Part shown: positions 8,534-17,103 of the stretch, one piece after another
Layout of the letters: every line of letters begins with the position of its first letter
Numbering within the stretch: position 1 is the stretch's first letter
NCBI RefSeq assembly: GCF_014852005.1
Contig: NZ_JACVAU010000001.1
Span: forward strand, 124,001 to 188,000
Origin: Pseudoxanthomonas sp. PXM03
Lineage (GTDB): Bacteria; Pseudomonadota; Gammaproteobacteria; Xanthomonadales; Xanthomonadaceae
Direction of reading: 5' to 3'
Length of the DNA: 64,000 bases
Translations under genes and position numbers: made by a program
Notes under the pieces: generated by a model
Told to the model about the DNA's origin: nothing
The model's database searches: none
Seen by the model: only the letters and a program-made list of their open reading frames with translations

Positions 8534-9604
8534 ATGAGCGTCGCCTCGGCCCGGTTCGCCTCCGTCGACGCGCTGCGCGGGTTGACCGTGGCGGCGATGT
8601 TGCTGGTCAACACGCCGGGTGACTGGTCGCATGTGTATGCGCCCTTGCTGCACGCCGAATGGCATGGCGTCACCCCGACCGACATAGTGTTCCCGTTCTT
8701 CCTCTTCATCGTCGGCGTGTCGATCGCGCTGGGTGTCGTGCCACGCAGAGAGGCCGGCGTGGAGCGCAAGGTGCTGGTGCGTGCCGTGCTGTGGCGGGCG
8801 ACGAAGATCGTCGCGCTGGGAATGGCCCTGCACCTGCTCGCATTCTGGTTGCTGGATCGTCCGCAGTTCCGTCCGTGGGGCGTGCTGCAGCGGATCGGGC
8901 TCTGTTTCGCGGCCGGCGGGATGATCGCGCTGTACCTGAAACCGCGCCTGCAATGGACGGTGGTCGTGACCACGCTGCTCGGTTACTGGGCGCTGCTGGC
9001 GCCGTGGGGCTACGCGCCCTTCGAGCATCTTCCCGCCCGGGTGGACACCGCGCTGTCCGGACACTGGCTGTACCAGTGGGACCCCGCAACGGGGCGCGGG
9101 CAGGATCCCGAAGGATTGCTCAGCACATTGCCCGCCATCGCCACCACGCTGCTCGGAGTGCGCGCGGGCGAGGCGTTGCGTGCGGGCGCGGTGAAGCCAC
9201 TTGCGGTCGCGGGCGTGCTCGCGGTCGCGCTCGGCCTGGGCTGGGCGCCGTTGTTTCCGTTGAACAAGGCGCTCTGGACATCGTCCTACGTGCTGTTCAC
9301 CGCCGGCTGCGCGACGCTGGCGCTGGCGGCGTGCCATCTGCTGGTGGATCGGCATGGCTGGCCGGCGCTGGGTCGTCGCTTCGGCATCAATGCCATTGCC
9401 GCGTACGTCGGTGCGGCGGTCATGACCTACATCTTGCTCGGCATGGGCTGGATGGGGCCGATCTACCAGGTCGGCTTCGCCGGATGGATGACGCCGCGAT
9501 TCGGTCCTTACGTGCCGTCGCTGGCGTTCGCGCTGGCGTTCGTCGGCGTGTGGTGGCTGGTCGTGCGCCTGATGGACCGCCAGGGCTGGTACCTGAAGGT
9601 CTGA
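8534..9604 (+). CDS. nagX: NagX-type inner-membrane protein (DUF5009, heparan-alpha-glucosaminide acetyltransferase-like)
   Basis: Integral membrane protein of 356 aa with about ten hydrophobic segments. It starts MSVASARFASVDALRGLTVA; the RxxSxDxLRG-type opening and the following HAEWHGVTPTDIVFPFFLF segment are hallmarks of the COG4299/DUF5009 family related to lysosomal heparan-alpha-glucosaminide N-acetyltransferase. In Xanthomonas this gene is a fixed member of the nag operon (nagX). Its exact role is unproven; transmembrane acetyl transfer to glucosamine-containing sugars, or help with transport, are both plausible. The 10-bp gap after nagA supports cotranscription. Confidence 0.85.
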   Translation: MSVASARFASVDALRGLTVAAMLLVNTPGDWSHVYAPLLHAEWHGVTPTDIVFPFFLFIVGVSIALGVVPRREAGVERKVLVRAVLWRATKIVALGMALHLLAFWLLDRPQFRPWGVLQRIGLCFAAGGMIALYLKPRLQWTVVVTTLLGYWALLAPWGYAPFEHLPARVDTALSGHWLYQWDPATGRGQDPEGLLSTLPAIATTLLGVRAGEALRAGAVKPLAVAGVLAVALGLGWAPLFPLNKALWTSSYVLFTAGCATLALAACHLLVDRHGWPALGRRFGINAIAAYVGAAVMTYILLGMGWMGPIYQVGFAGWMTPRFGPYVPSLAFALAFVGVWWLVVRLMDRQGWYLKV

Positions 9605-9679
9605 AGCACAGGAACCATCACGCTTTTCTTCACCGCGCGGGAGTACAACGGCAGCCAGTCACCCGCCGGATGCGCCCGC

Positions 9680-10948
9680 ATGAGGATGTCGTTGCTGCTC
9701 GCCTGTTGCCTGAGCCTGCCCGCATGCCAGCGGGCAACGGTGGACGACCAGGGCGTGAAGGTCGTGGTGGCCTCGCGGACGGGCTCCGCGACATCCGGAC
9801 CGGCCGCAGGCATTGCGCCAGTAGCGTCGCCGGTATCCGATGCCTCCGCATCGGGAACCGGCCGCACCATGGCGGGCCTGTCGCGGGCGCGGGCGGTGCC
9901 GGACCCGCCCTTCACCAGCACACCGGTGGCCACGTTCAACGAGCCCTGGGCGATGACGTTCCTGCCCGATGGCCGCCTGCTGGTGACGGAGAAATCCGGC
10001 AGGCTGCGACTGGCCAATATCGCCACGGGCCAGGTCGGCGAGATCATCGGCGTGCCCACCGTCGCGTACGGGGGACAGGGCGGATTCGGTGACGTGCTGC
10101 CGCATCCGCGTTTCGCCGACAACCGGCTGGTCTACCTCAGCTATGCCGAAGCCGGCAGCGGCGGCACGCGCGGCGCCGCAGTGGCGCGTGCGACGCTGGT
10201 GCTGGATGCCAGCGGCAACGGCGGCAGCCTGTCCAACCTGCAGGTGGTGTGGCGGCAGTTGCCGAAGGTCAGCGGTGATGCCCACTACGGGCATCGGCTG
10301 GCGTTCGGTGCGGACGGCAAGCTGTGGATCACCTCCAGCGACCGCCAGGCGATGGCACCGGCGCAGGACCTGCAGTCGTCGCTTGGAAAGCTGATCCGCC
10401 TCAACGACGATGGCAGCGTGCCACCGGACAATCCGTTCGCCGCGCAGGGCGGTATCGCCGCGCAGGTGTGGACGCTCGGGCATCGCAACCTGCTGGGCAT
10501 CGCCTTCGACGGCAGTGGCCGTTTGTGGACCCACGAGATGGGTCCGGCGGGCGGCGACGAACTCAACCTGATCGAGCGCGGAAGCAACTACGGTTGGCCG
10601 GTGGTTTCCAATGGCGACCACTACGGCGGCACGCCGATTCCCGATCACCCGACACGCCCGGAGTTCAATGCACCGGAAGCGTGGTGGACACCGGTGATCG
10701 CGCCGGCGGGCTTCGTCATCTACTCGGGCAATCTGTTCCCGTGGTATCGCGGGAAGGGCTTCATGGGCGGGCTCGCCTCGCAGGCGCTGATCGAGATCGA
10801 ATTCGACGGCACGCAGGCACGCGAGGCGCGTCGCTATCCGATGGGCCGCCGCATTCGCGAGGTCGAACAGGGGCCCGATGGCGCGCTGTGGCTGCTGGAA
10901 GACGGCAGTGGTGGCCGCCTGTTGAAGCTGACGCCCAATCGCAGCTGA
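9680..10948 (+). CDS. PQQ-dependent sugar dehydrogenase-like lipoprotein (Gdh/YliI beta-propeller)
   Basis: Predicted envelope lipoprotein, 422 aa. The lipobox LPAC puts the acylated Cys at residue 16. A low-complexity linker to about residue 75 is followed by a six-bladed propeller of the soluble glucose/sorbosone dehydrogenase family, with [46 protein letters not shown] and [22 protein letters not shown]. Such proteins oxidise aldose sugars with PQQ in the periplasm. No PQQ synthesis genes are in view. A second ATG lies at 9686. The stop is immediately adjacent to the stop of the convergent LAB_N gene. It lies 75 bp after nagX, so readthrough from the nag operon is possible. Confidence 0.85.
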   Translation: MRMSLLLACCLSLPACQRATVDDQGVKVVVASRTGSATSGPAAGIAPVASPVSDASASGTGRTMAGLSRARAVPDPPFTSTPVATFNEPWAMTFLPDGRLLVTEKSGRLRLANIATGQVGEIIGVPTVAYGGQGGFGDVLPHPRFADNRLVYLSYAEAGSGGTRGAAVARATLVLDASGNGGSLSNLQVVWRQLPKVSGDAHYGHRLAFGADGKLWITSSDRQAMAPAQDLQSSLGKLIRLNDDGSVPPDNPFAAQGGIAAQVWTLGHRNLLGIAFDGSGRLWTHEMGPAGGDELNLIERGSNYGWPVVSNGDHYGGTPIPDHPTRPEFNAPEAWWTPVIAPAGFVIYSGNLFPWYRGKGFMGGLASQALIEIEFDGTQAREARRYPMGRRIREVEQGPDGALWLLEDGSGGRLLKLTPNRS

Positions 10949-11281
10949 TCAGGGCGTGCTTCCCAGCGCCCGCTGCTGGCGCTGGTGATGGATGTCCAGG
11001 TAGAGGCTGTAGGCGGCGGTGAAGGCGGGCAGCAGGTTCTGCAGCACGCCTACCGCATCCTGCTTGGACGAGAACAGGAAGTAGCTCAACGCCATCAGGC
11101 TGCCGCACAGGCTCATGTACCAGAACAGGCGCGGGATCACCGGGCGGCGTGCGCGCCGCGATGCGACGAACTGGACCAGCCAGCGCGCGCCGAACAGGGC
11201 GGCGCCGGTCAGGCCGATCAGCTTCCACGGCGTCATGTGCAGGCCGGTCCAACCCAGCCAGACGATTTCCTGGTCCATCAT
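10949..11281 (-). CDS. LAB_N-domain small membrane protein (lipid-A-disaccharide synthase N-terminal-like)
   Basis: Integral membrane protein of 110 aa with three hydrophobic segments, matching the LAB_N family (pfam07578) that is also found fused to LpxB in some species. Typical features are the WLGWTGL start, a GxxxFGARWLVQFVASRR segment and a C-terminal LLPAFTAAYSLYLDIHHQ. The start is MMDQ at 11281 (second ATG 11278). It sits 2 bp after the GT2 gene as the last gene of the PAP2-ept-GT2 operon. LAB_N proteins often accompany ArnC/DPM1-type transferases and may assist lipid-linked sugar handling; the function is not established. Confidence 0.82.
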   Translation of the reverse strand: MMDQEIVWLGWTGLHMTPWKLIGLTGAALFGARWLVQFVASRRARRPVIPRLFWYMSLCGSLMALSYFLFSSKQDAVGVLQNLLPAFTAAYSLYLDIHHQRQQRALGSTP

Positions 11282-11283
11282 GT

Positions 11284-12039
11284 TCACGATTTGCGCCCTG
11301 CATGGATCTCGCTGACGGCGGTCACGTGGCTGCGATGGATCAGCCACGACACGCCCATCAGATCGCGAATGCCGACCAGGGCGCGGCCCAGATTGGTGTA
11401 CTTCGATTGGCCGGACCCGCGTGGCCGGTGCGACACCGGCACGCTGACCGTCAGCCAGCCGGCACGCTGCATGAGCGCGGGCAGGTAACGGTGCATGTGG
11501 TCGAAATAGGGAAGCTCGAGGAACGCCGCACGCTCGAACAGCTTGATGCCGCAGCCGGTGTCGGGCGTGTCGTCATGCAGGAGCCACTGGCGGATGCGGT
11601 TGGCCCAGCGCGATGCCCAGCGCTTGCTGCTGGTGTCCTTGCGATCCACCCGCCAGCCCGCGTAGAGCCGGGTCTGCGGATTGCCCGCCTCGCGTGCCGC
11701 CAGCAGCTTGAGGATGTCGCCGGGATCGTTCTGGCCGTCACCGTCGAGGGTGACGATCCATGGCGACAGCGCATGCTTCACGCCGGTGCGGACGGCGGCG
11801 CTCTGGCCGCTGCGCCGGTGGTGCACCACCACGCGCAACTCCGGCACCTCGGCCTTCAACGCCGCGAGCACGTCGCGGGTGTCGTCTTCGGACTGGTCAT
11901 CCACGCAGACGATGTCGAACACGATGCGGCCACGGAGGTGCTGGACCACTTCGCGCACCAGCGGCCCGATGTTGCCGGCCTCGTTGAAAACAGGAATGAC
12001 GACGGAAAGGCTTGTCATGGGGGTGCTCGTCTCGACCAT
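11284..12039 (-). CDS. Family 2 glycosyltransferase, dolichyl-phosphate-mannose/ArnC-like
   Basis: Cytoplasmic-face glycosyltransferase, 251 aa, GT-A fold. It opens with LSVVIPVFNEAGNIGPLV, then VCVDDQSEDDT and TLDGDGQNDPGD (the DxD metal/nucleotide-sugar motif), and HRPRGSGQSKYTNLGRA near the end, all characteristic of DPM1-type enzymes that put a sugar on undecaprenyl or polyisoprenyl phosphate. There are no strong C-terminal membrane helices. It starts one base past the end of the phosphoethanolamine transferase gene; a second start at 12018 (MTSLSVV) is possible. Together with the ArnT-like protein at 14556-16271 it could form a lipid-linked sugar donor/transferase pair for lipid A modification. 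The sugar is unknown. Confidence 0.88.
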   Translation of the reverse strand: MVETSTPMTSLSVVIPVFNEAGNIGPLVREVVQHLRGRIVFDIVCVDDQSEDDTRDVLAALKAEVPELRVVVHHRRSGQSAAVRTGVKHALSPWIVTLDGDGQNDPGDILKLLAAREAGNPQTRLYAGWRVDRKDTSSKRWASRWANRIRQWLLHDDTPDTGCGIKLFERAAFLELPYFDHMHRYLPALMQRAGWLTVSVPVSHRPRGSGQSKYTNLGRALVGIRDLMGVSWLIHRSHVTAVSEIHAGRKS

Positions 12040-12040
12040 G

Positions 12041-13708
12041 TCAGCGTGCGCTCCTGCAGGTCAGGAAAATGTCGTAGTCCGGCTGATACAGCGATGTCTT
12101 CACGTCGGTGAGTCCCAGTACGGTGTGGAAAAGCTGGTCATGGCTGGCCTGCCTGCCCGTGCGGTCGCGCAGGCACTGCGGATCCAGGTGCGTGGATTGC
12201 CGCCACGAGGGCGAGAACCACGCGACCATCGGCACGTCGAGTTGCTCGCGTGGCGCGATGGCATAGGGCATGCCGTGCAGGTAAAGGCCCTTCTCGCCCA
12301 GCGATTCGCCGTGGTCTGAGACATAGAGCAAGGCCGTGTCGTAGCCCGGGAGCGTCGACAGGCGATCGATCGCGCCCGCGAGTACGTGGTCCGTGTAGGC
12401 GAGTGCGTTGTCGTATGCATTGACGATCTGCGCGCGGCTGCAGCGCCCAAGATCCGAGGTCTCGCAGACAGGCGTGAAGCGACGGAAAGCAGGCGGGTAG
12501 CGCTCGAAGTAGGTCGGGCCGTGGTTGCCCAGCATGTGCAGCACGATCACCTGGTCGCCCTTGTTGCGCGCGACGCTTTCCTCCAGCCCTTCAAGCAGGA
12601 TGCCGTCGAAGCAGCGCGTCCCGTTGCAGAGTGCGGGGTCCTTGCGTGCATGCAGGTCTTCGACCGGCAGTCCGGTACAGACGCCTTTGCAGCCGGACTG
12701 GTTGTCGCGCCACAACGTGGCCACGCCCGCGCGTTGCAGGACGTGCAGCAACGACTGGTGGCTGCGGATCGCTTTTTCGTCGTAGTTTTCGCGTCCCCAC
12801 GGCGAGAACATGCAGGGCAGCGAGACCTCGGTGCTGCTTCCGCACGCAGTGACGTGCGGGAAGTTGAGGACGTCGCGTGCCGCCAGTTCCGGCGTGGTCT
12901 GGCGCGCGTAACCGTTGAGGCCCCAGTTGGCGGCACGCGCGGTCTCGCCCACCACCAGCACCAGCAGGCGTGGCCGCCGCATGGTGGCAGCGGGCGACTG
13001 CACGGCGTCCTCGCCGATGGGAAGTCGGGTATGGGCGCGGCCGGGCGGGTCTTCGCTGACCACCTTCGCCAGCGACACGAGTACGTTGGCGGGCGTGACG
13101 AGGTAGCGCACTTCGCGCTGGTTGCGCAGGAAGGCGGTAAGCGGTTGCAGGGAAGGCAGCACGCCGACCAGCCCGACCAGGACCATGCCGAGGAGGAAGA
13201 CGCTGCGCGCCAGCATTGCGCGCGCAACGCCGCGCGGCCGCAGGCGCACGCGCCACACAACGAATAGCGGAGGCACCGCCGCCAGCAATGGCAGCAGCGC
13301 ATCCGGGCCGGCGAGGTCGGCGGCCTCGCGCCAATCGGTGTGCAGGACGTTGCGGACCATGTCGGCGTCGATGTAGATGCCGTACGCGGCCATGTAGTGC
13401 CCGGCCAGCGCCGCGACCACCACCAGCAATGACAGCACCACGCGCGCGGTACGGCGCCAGACCAGCAGCGACAGCCAGATCCCGTGCACTGCGGTGACCA
13501 GCAGGAACAACGACAGCGTCCAGGTTCCCTGTGCCCATGGCTGCGGGGACGCCGCCCGCCAGAAGACCGCGTTCGCGAACAGGCTGAAGTAGAGGCAGGC
13601 CGCCAGGATCAGTGTTTCCGTGCCCACCAGCGGGCGGACCGCCAGCGCGGCACGCAACCGTTGCCAACGAGAGAGTGCGCCTGCGTGATCGAGCACCGAA
13701 ACGCTCAT
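12041..13708 (-). CDS. eptA: Phosphoethanolamine--lipid A transferase (EptA/MCR family)
   Basis: Inner-membrane enzyme transferring phosphoethanolamine from phosphatidylethanolamine to lipid A, 555 aa. About five N-terminal membrane helices lead into a periplasmic alkaline-phosphatase-like domain. Zinc ligands and nucleophile are in place: Glu255 in VGETARA, Thr293 in SSTEVSLPC, Asp465-His466 in SDHGES, plus His395 and His478 and the family's paired cysteines. The start at 13708 overlaps the PAP2 stop as ATGA and has GGAGG seven bases upstream; 13714 is an alternative. This chemistry lowers surface charge and is linked in the family to polymyxin tolerance. It is second in a four-gene operon with TCCGAC-type repeats upstream. 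Confidence 0.92.
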   Translation of the reverse strand: MSVSVLDHAGALSRWQRLRAALAVRPLVGTETLILAACLYFSLFANAVFWRAASPQPWAQGTWTLSLFLLVTAVHGIWLSLLVWRRTARVVLSLLVVVAALAGHYMAAYGIYIDADMVRNVLHTDWREAADLAGPDALLPLLAAVPPLFVVWRVRLRPRGVARAMLARSVFLLGMVLVGLVGVLPSLQPLTAFLRNQREVRYLVTPANVLVSLAKVVSEDPPGRAHTRLPIGEDAVQSPAATMRRPRLLVLVVGETARAANWGLNGYARQTTPELAARDVLNFPHVTACGSSTEVSLPCMFSPWGRENYDEKAIRSHQSLLHVLQRAGVATLWRDNQSGCKGVCTGLPVEDLHARKDPALCNGTRCFDGILLEGLEESVARNKGDQVIVLHMLGNHGPTYFERYPPAFRRFTPVCETSDLGRCSRAQIVNAYDNALAYTDHVLAGAIDRLSTLPGYDTALLYVSDHGESLGEKGLYLHGMPYAIAPREQLDVPMVAWFSPSWRQSTHLDPQCLRDRTGRQASHDQLFHTVLGLTDVKTSLYQPDYDIFLTCRSAR

Positions 13709-14427
13709 GCGCATGCCTCCGTCGTCACCGGGCCGCGTCGCGCGCCGACTCCCTCGACGGCACAGGCGATGGTCCAGCACACCGCCAGGCTGGCGACGTC
13801 ATGCGACAGGAAGTGCGCGCCGCGCAGCTGCTGCGCCAGGCCGAAGACGCCACCCGCCAGCAGCCCGATCGCGAGCCCTGCATGCCGCCATCGGGGCGCG
13901 ACGTGCAGGAAGAAAAAGTACGACGCCACCCAGGCATAGCCACTGGCGGCGTGCGCGGCGGGAAAACAGGCGGCGTGGCCCAGCGAAATAGGGCGCGGTG
14001 CCAGCAGCGGCACGTAGGCGCGTTGGCCGCCGAAGCCCGCCAGATCCCATGGGCAATCCACCTGCGTGACCGCCTTCAACAGGGCCACGCATGCGGTGGA
14101 CGCGAGCAGTGCCAGCAGCAGGCGGGCGGCAGGGCGCGTCCATGTGGCCGATGCAGGCTTCGCCCAGTGCACCAGGGTGGCGGCCAGCAGGCCAAGCCAA
14201 GCCAGCAGGCTCGCGGTGCGGCCGCCGCGATGCAGGACGGTTTCCAGCAACACGCTGCGCTTCAGCGACCACGCATCGCCTTCCCAATGGAACAGCCAAC
14301 CCGCCCAGGGCAGGTCGATGCGGCACGCCAGCAGCCACGCGATCAGCAGCAGGGGTAAGGAAACCAGCGCGAGGCGCGGCCAGGAACCTGCCGTCGAAGG
14401 AGAGCGCGGTAGCGATGAAACGGGCAT
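13705..14427 (-). CDS. PAP2-family membrane phosphatase (LpxE-like candidate)
   Basis: Integral membrane phosphatase of 240 aa (250 if the ATG at 14457 is used), with about six hydrophobic segments. The three PAP2 signature blocks are recognisable in order: KAVTQVDCPWDL, FPAAHAASG and RGAHFLSHD with the catalytic His. In other bacteria a PAP2 enzyme (LpxE) removes the lipid A 1-phosphate before EptA adds phosphoethanolamine, so its position upstream of eptA with an ATGA overlap suggests lipid A or undecaprenyl-pyrophosphate dephosphorylation. I prefer the start at 14427 because the likely promoter element at 14473-14500 would otherwise be only 15 bp from the start codon. Neither start has a good Shine-Dalgarno sequence. 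Confidence 0.85.
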   Translation of the reverse strand: MPVSSLPRSPSTAGSWPRLALVSLPLLLIAWLLACRIDLPWAGWLFHWEGDAWSLKRSVLLETVLHRGGRTASLLAWLGLLAATLVHWAKPASATWTRPAARLLLALLASTACVALLKAVTQVDCPWDLAGFGGQRAYVPLLAPRPISLGHAACFPAAHAASGYAWVASYFFFLHVAPRWRHAGLAIGLLAGGVFGLAQQLRGAHFLSHDVASLAVCWTIACAVEGVGARRGPVTTEACA

Positions 14428-14472
14428 GCGGATGCGAGTGCAGGAAGGTGCACGCATGCTCGTGGCCGCGAT

Positions 14473-14500
14473 GTCGTAGCGCAGTCGGACAGCCGTCGGA
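14473..14500 (-). promoter_or_regulatory. Tandem hexamer box (TCCGAC-N5-TCCGAC) before the PAP2-eptA operon
   Basis: On the plus strand GTCGTA (14473), GTCGGA (14484) and GTCGGA (14495) recur with an exact 11-bp period. Read in the direction of the operon this is TCCGAC-N5-TCCGAC-N5-TACGAC. The hexamer-N5-hexamer architecture is that of OmpR-family sites such as the PmrA box. The same hexamer occurs in the control region of the adjacent response regulator (16312-16347). Binding by that regulator is inferred. Confidence 0.6.
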
Positions 14501-14555
14501 AACGCGTTAAGTCACGCGCGAATGATTCCCGCCTGCACGCGGCGTTGTTTCGGAT

Positions 14556-16271
14556 TCAGTCTTCGCCGACATCCGCCGACCAGTCGGGTGGCACATCGCA
14601 GCCTTCGATCCAGGCATCCCCGGGTGCAAGAATCCATGCGCGCCGGTTGGATGCGCCGATGTCGATCACCTTCGCCGGATCCAGGCACGGGCCGATGGCT
14701 TCCCTGCGCAGGAAAAGCCAGCGCTTCGCCGGCGCTTGCAGCAGCCACGCGTGCGCATGCTGCCACTGCGCCGCCCAGGGCTGCTTGAAGCCGAAGTCGG
14801 TCACGGGCCGGTCCGCCTGCAGCAGGTGCTGTTCGCGCCAGCCCAGCATGGCCAGTTCGGCATCCGGACCGATCCGCTCGCCGACGCGCTGCATCAGCGC
14901 CTTGGCCGAACTGTCGGGGCTGAGCGCCGGCATGAAGCCCATGCCATACGCCGTCCACAGGGCGGCCGTCACGGCGACCAGCGCCACCGGCACATGTCGT
15001 CGCGCGGCGACTATCGCGGCGAGTGCGACGACAGCGAATCCCAGCAGCCATCCGCTCAGCTGCGCGACCGTCGCCATGTCCATGCCGCGGCCGTCGAGCA
15101 GTGCGTGCAGGCGCTCGGGTGGCGCCATCGACAGCCACGCGCCCAGCATGCCTGCGACCAATGCCAGCACGGCCATGTACGACCACAGCGTTGCGCGCAC
15201 CGCGCGTCGTCGCAACAGGCCCGGGAGCAGCGGTGCCGCCGCCACCGCCAACGCCGGCAGCATCGGGAAGATGTAGACCTCGCGCTTGCCCGGGCTGGCG
15301 CTGAAGAACACCAGCACCAGCGCCGCCCAACCCAGCAGCAGGACGTGGCGCGCATCCGGCCGGCGCACGCGCCGCCACCACGCGGGCAGCAGCCACGGCG
15401 CCAGCAGCACGCCGGGCAGCCACAGCGTCAGCATCGCTTGCAGGTAGTACCACGCCGGTTTCACGTGATGCCATGCGTTGGCATAGCGCGTGCCGGTCTG
15501 CTTGAACAGCATTTCGCGCGCATACCCCTGCAGCGCGGGGTCCGGGGAAGAGAGCGCCGTCGCCAGCATCGGCACGAGCCACGTGCCCGCACCCAGCAGG
15601 AATCCCGCCACGCCTGCAAGCACGTGCACGCCACGCGGTGCGGGCAGCGCCCGGGATGCCGTCCGTCGCGCCCACAGCCACGGCAGGAACACCAGCAGCG
15701 GCAGGAAGCCGACTCCCTTGGTCACCGTGCCCAGGCCGGCGGCGAACGTGCCGAGCGCCAGCAGCCACGGACTCGGCTTCTCCAGCAGATAGCGCAGCAA
15801 CGCCCACAGCGACAGCGTGGTCATGGCCACCAGCACCATGTCGATCTGCGCACGCTTGGCCTGCAGAGCGAACTGCAGGCAGACGAACAGGCCGAAGACG
15901 GCGTAGGGCATTGCGTGCCGGCCCCACAGGCGGCGCGCCAGGTCACCGGACAACCCGAGCGTCAGCAGCGCGGCCAGCAGCGACGGCAGCAGGAACGCCA
16001 CCTGCCAGCTGCGCACCAGCAGGTAGCTGACGGCCTGCAGCCACATGAATGTCGGAGGCTTCTCGGCGTACAGCTCCACGCCACGGTGCGGGAACAGCCA
16101 CTGGCCGGTCTCCACCATCGTCCGCGCGGCCAGCACGAAGCGCGGTTCGTCCGCCGGCATCGGTTCGCGCATGCCCAGTCCCGCCAGCAGCGCCCACACC
16201 ATCAGCACGAGCAGCAGCGGCGTCTGCCAGCCGGGGGCGTGTTGAAGGCGCATCGGGCGCATGGGGGGCAT
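14556..16271 (-). CDS. ArnT-like GT83 membrane glycosyltransferase
   Basis: Large polytopic membrane protein, 571 aa with roughly a dozen hydrophobic segments, of the ArnT/PMT superfamily that transfers a sugar from a polyprenyl-phosphate carrier to lipid A on the periplasmic side. The first periplasmic loop has MREPMPADEPRFVLAARTM with the catalytic-type DEPR motif and AEKPPTFMWLQA like ArnT; KRAQIDMVLV and TKGVGFLPLL follow. The start is uncertain: ATGs at 16271, 16262 and 16253 are in frame and none has a clear ribosome site. It lies upstream of the PAP2-eptA operon on the same strand with a 98-bp gap, and is divergent from the response regulator. Sugar identity (aminoarabinose or other) is not determinable; arnABCD are absent from the window. 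Confidence 0.85.
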   Translation of the reverse strand: MPPMRPMRLQHAPGWQTPLLLVLMVWALLAGLGMREPMPADEPRFVLAARTMVETGQWLFPHRGVELYAEKPPTFMWLQAVSYLLVRSWQVAFLLPSLLAALLTLGLSGDLARRLWGRHAMPYAVFGLFVCLQFALQAKRAQIDMVLVAMTTLSLWALLRYLLEKPSPWLLALGTFAAGLGTVTKGVGFLPLLVFLPWLWARRTASRALPAPRGVHVLAGVAGFLLGAGTWLVPMLATALSSPDPALQGYAREMLFKQTGTRYANAWHHVKPAWYYLQAMLTLWLPGVLLAPWLLPAWWRRVRRPDARHVLLLGWAALVLVFFSASPGKREVYIFPMLPALAVAAAPLLPGLLRRRAVRATLWSYMAVLALVAGMLGAWLSMAPPERLHALLDGRGMDMATVAQLSGWLLGFAVVALAAIVAARRHVPVALVAVTAALWTAYGMGFMPALSPDSSAKALMQRVGERIGPDAELAMLGWREQHLLQADRPVTDFGFKQPWAAQWQHAHAWLLQAPAKRWLFLRREAIGPCLDPAKVIDIGASNRRAWILAPGDAWIEGCDVPPDWSADVGED

Positions 16272-16311
16272 GCCGGTCTGCAACGCGGCGCATGATCGTG
16301 GATGATGGGGC

Positions 16312-16347
16312 GTAGGAGATTCGTCGGAATTCCGACGGCGCTTCGAC
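16312..16347. promoter_or_regulatory. Two back-to-back hexamer-N5-hexamer boxes in a divergent promoter
   Basis: A 36-bp block lies between the ArnT-like gene and the response regulator. From left to right it reads GTAGGA, 5 bp, GTCGGA, AT, TCCGAC, 5 bp, TTCGAC. The centre (16322-16337) is a perfect 16-bp palindrome, and each half carries a second hexamer exactly 11 bp away with one mismatch. Each half therefore forms a PmrA-like direct-repeat box oriented toward one of the two divergent genes (40 bp from the ArnT-like start, 51 bp from the regulator start). It probably binds the OmpR-type regulator at 16399, implying autoregulation. Confidence 0.62.
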
Positions 16348-16398
16348 GTCCGGCCTGCGATGCTGCCGGTCCTTCCCCTGCTGGCGCGGACCTTGCCG

Positions 16399-17103
16399 AT
16401 GCGGCTGCTGGTCATCGAAGACAACCGGAACCTGGTGGCGAACCTGTTCGATTACTTCGAGGCGCGCGGCCACACCCTGGACGCGGCGCCCGACGGCGTG
16501 ACCGGCCTGCACCTGGCCAGCACCCAGGTCTACGACGCCATCGTGCTGGACTGGATGCTGCCGCGCCTGGAGGGCCCGGAAGTGCTGCGCCGCCTGCGCG
16601 AGGAGCACGACTCCAGCGTGCCGGTCATCATGCTGACCGCGCGCGACGAACTGCCCGACAAGATCGCCGGTTTCCGCGCGGGCGCCGACGACTACCTGAC
16701 CAAGCCGTTCGCGCTGCCGGAACTCGAAGTGCGGCTCGAGGCGCTGATGGCGCGGATGCACGGCCGGCAGCGGCGCAAGGTGCTCGAAGTGCACGACCTG
16801 AAACTCGACCTCGCCACGCTGGAGGCTACCCGCGCCGGGCAGGTGCTGCATCTGTATCCCGCCTGCCGCAAGCTGCTGGAAACGCTGATGCAGGCCAGCC
16901 CTGCCGCCGTCACCCGGCAGCAGCTGGAACATGCGCTGTGGGGCGACCACCCGCCGGATGGCGACATGCTCCGCTCGCACATCTACGAATTGCGCCGCAG
17001 CGTGGATGGCCCGTTCCCGGTGAAGCTGATCCAGACCCTGCCCCGCACCGGCTACCGTCTGGCGGTCACCCATCCGGAGGGACGCGATGGCAAAGCGCCG
17101 TAG
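16399..17103 (+). CDS. OmpR-family response regulator of the lipid A modification locus
   Basis: Two-component response regulator, 234 aa. The receiver domain (1-118) has acidic pocket residues ED (7-8), phospho-acceptor Asp51 in VLDWMLP, Thr80 in MLTAR and Lys102 in TKPF. A C-terminal winged-helix Trans_reg_C domain ends with RSHIYELRRSVDGPF and LPRTGYRL. The start at MRLLVIEDN (16399) is preferred over the ATG at 16360, which would add a hydrophobic N-terminus unlike the family. Its 3' end overlaps the kinase gene by 17 bp. Adjacent eptA, PAP2 and ArnT-like genes suggest a PmrA-like role; the TCCGAC repeats are the likely binding sites. Confidence 0.92.
   Translation: MRLLVIEDNRNLVANLFDYFEARGHTLDAAPDGVTGLHLASTQVYDAIVLDWMLPRLEGPEVLRRLREEHDSSVPVIMLTARDELPDKIAGFRAGADDYLTKPFALPELEVRLEALMARMHGRQRRKVLEVHDLKLDLATLEATRAGQVLHLYPACRKLLETLMQASPAAVTRQQLEHALWGDHPPDGDMLRSHIYELRRSVDGPFPVKLIQTLPRTGYRLAVTHPEGRDGKAP

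Noticed and set aside
14512-15927. 471-codon minus-strand frame overlapping the ArnT-like gene
   Set aside because: A shifted frame of the same strand, Arg/Ala/Gly-rich and without membrane segments; the ArnT-like frame has coherent transmembrane and family motifs.
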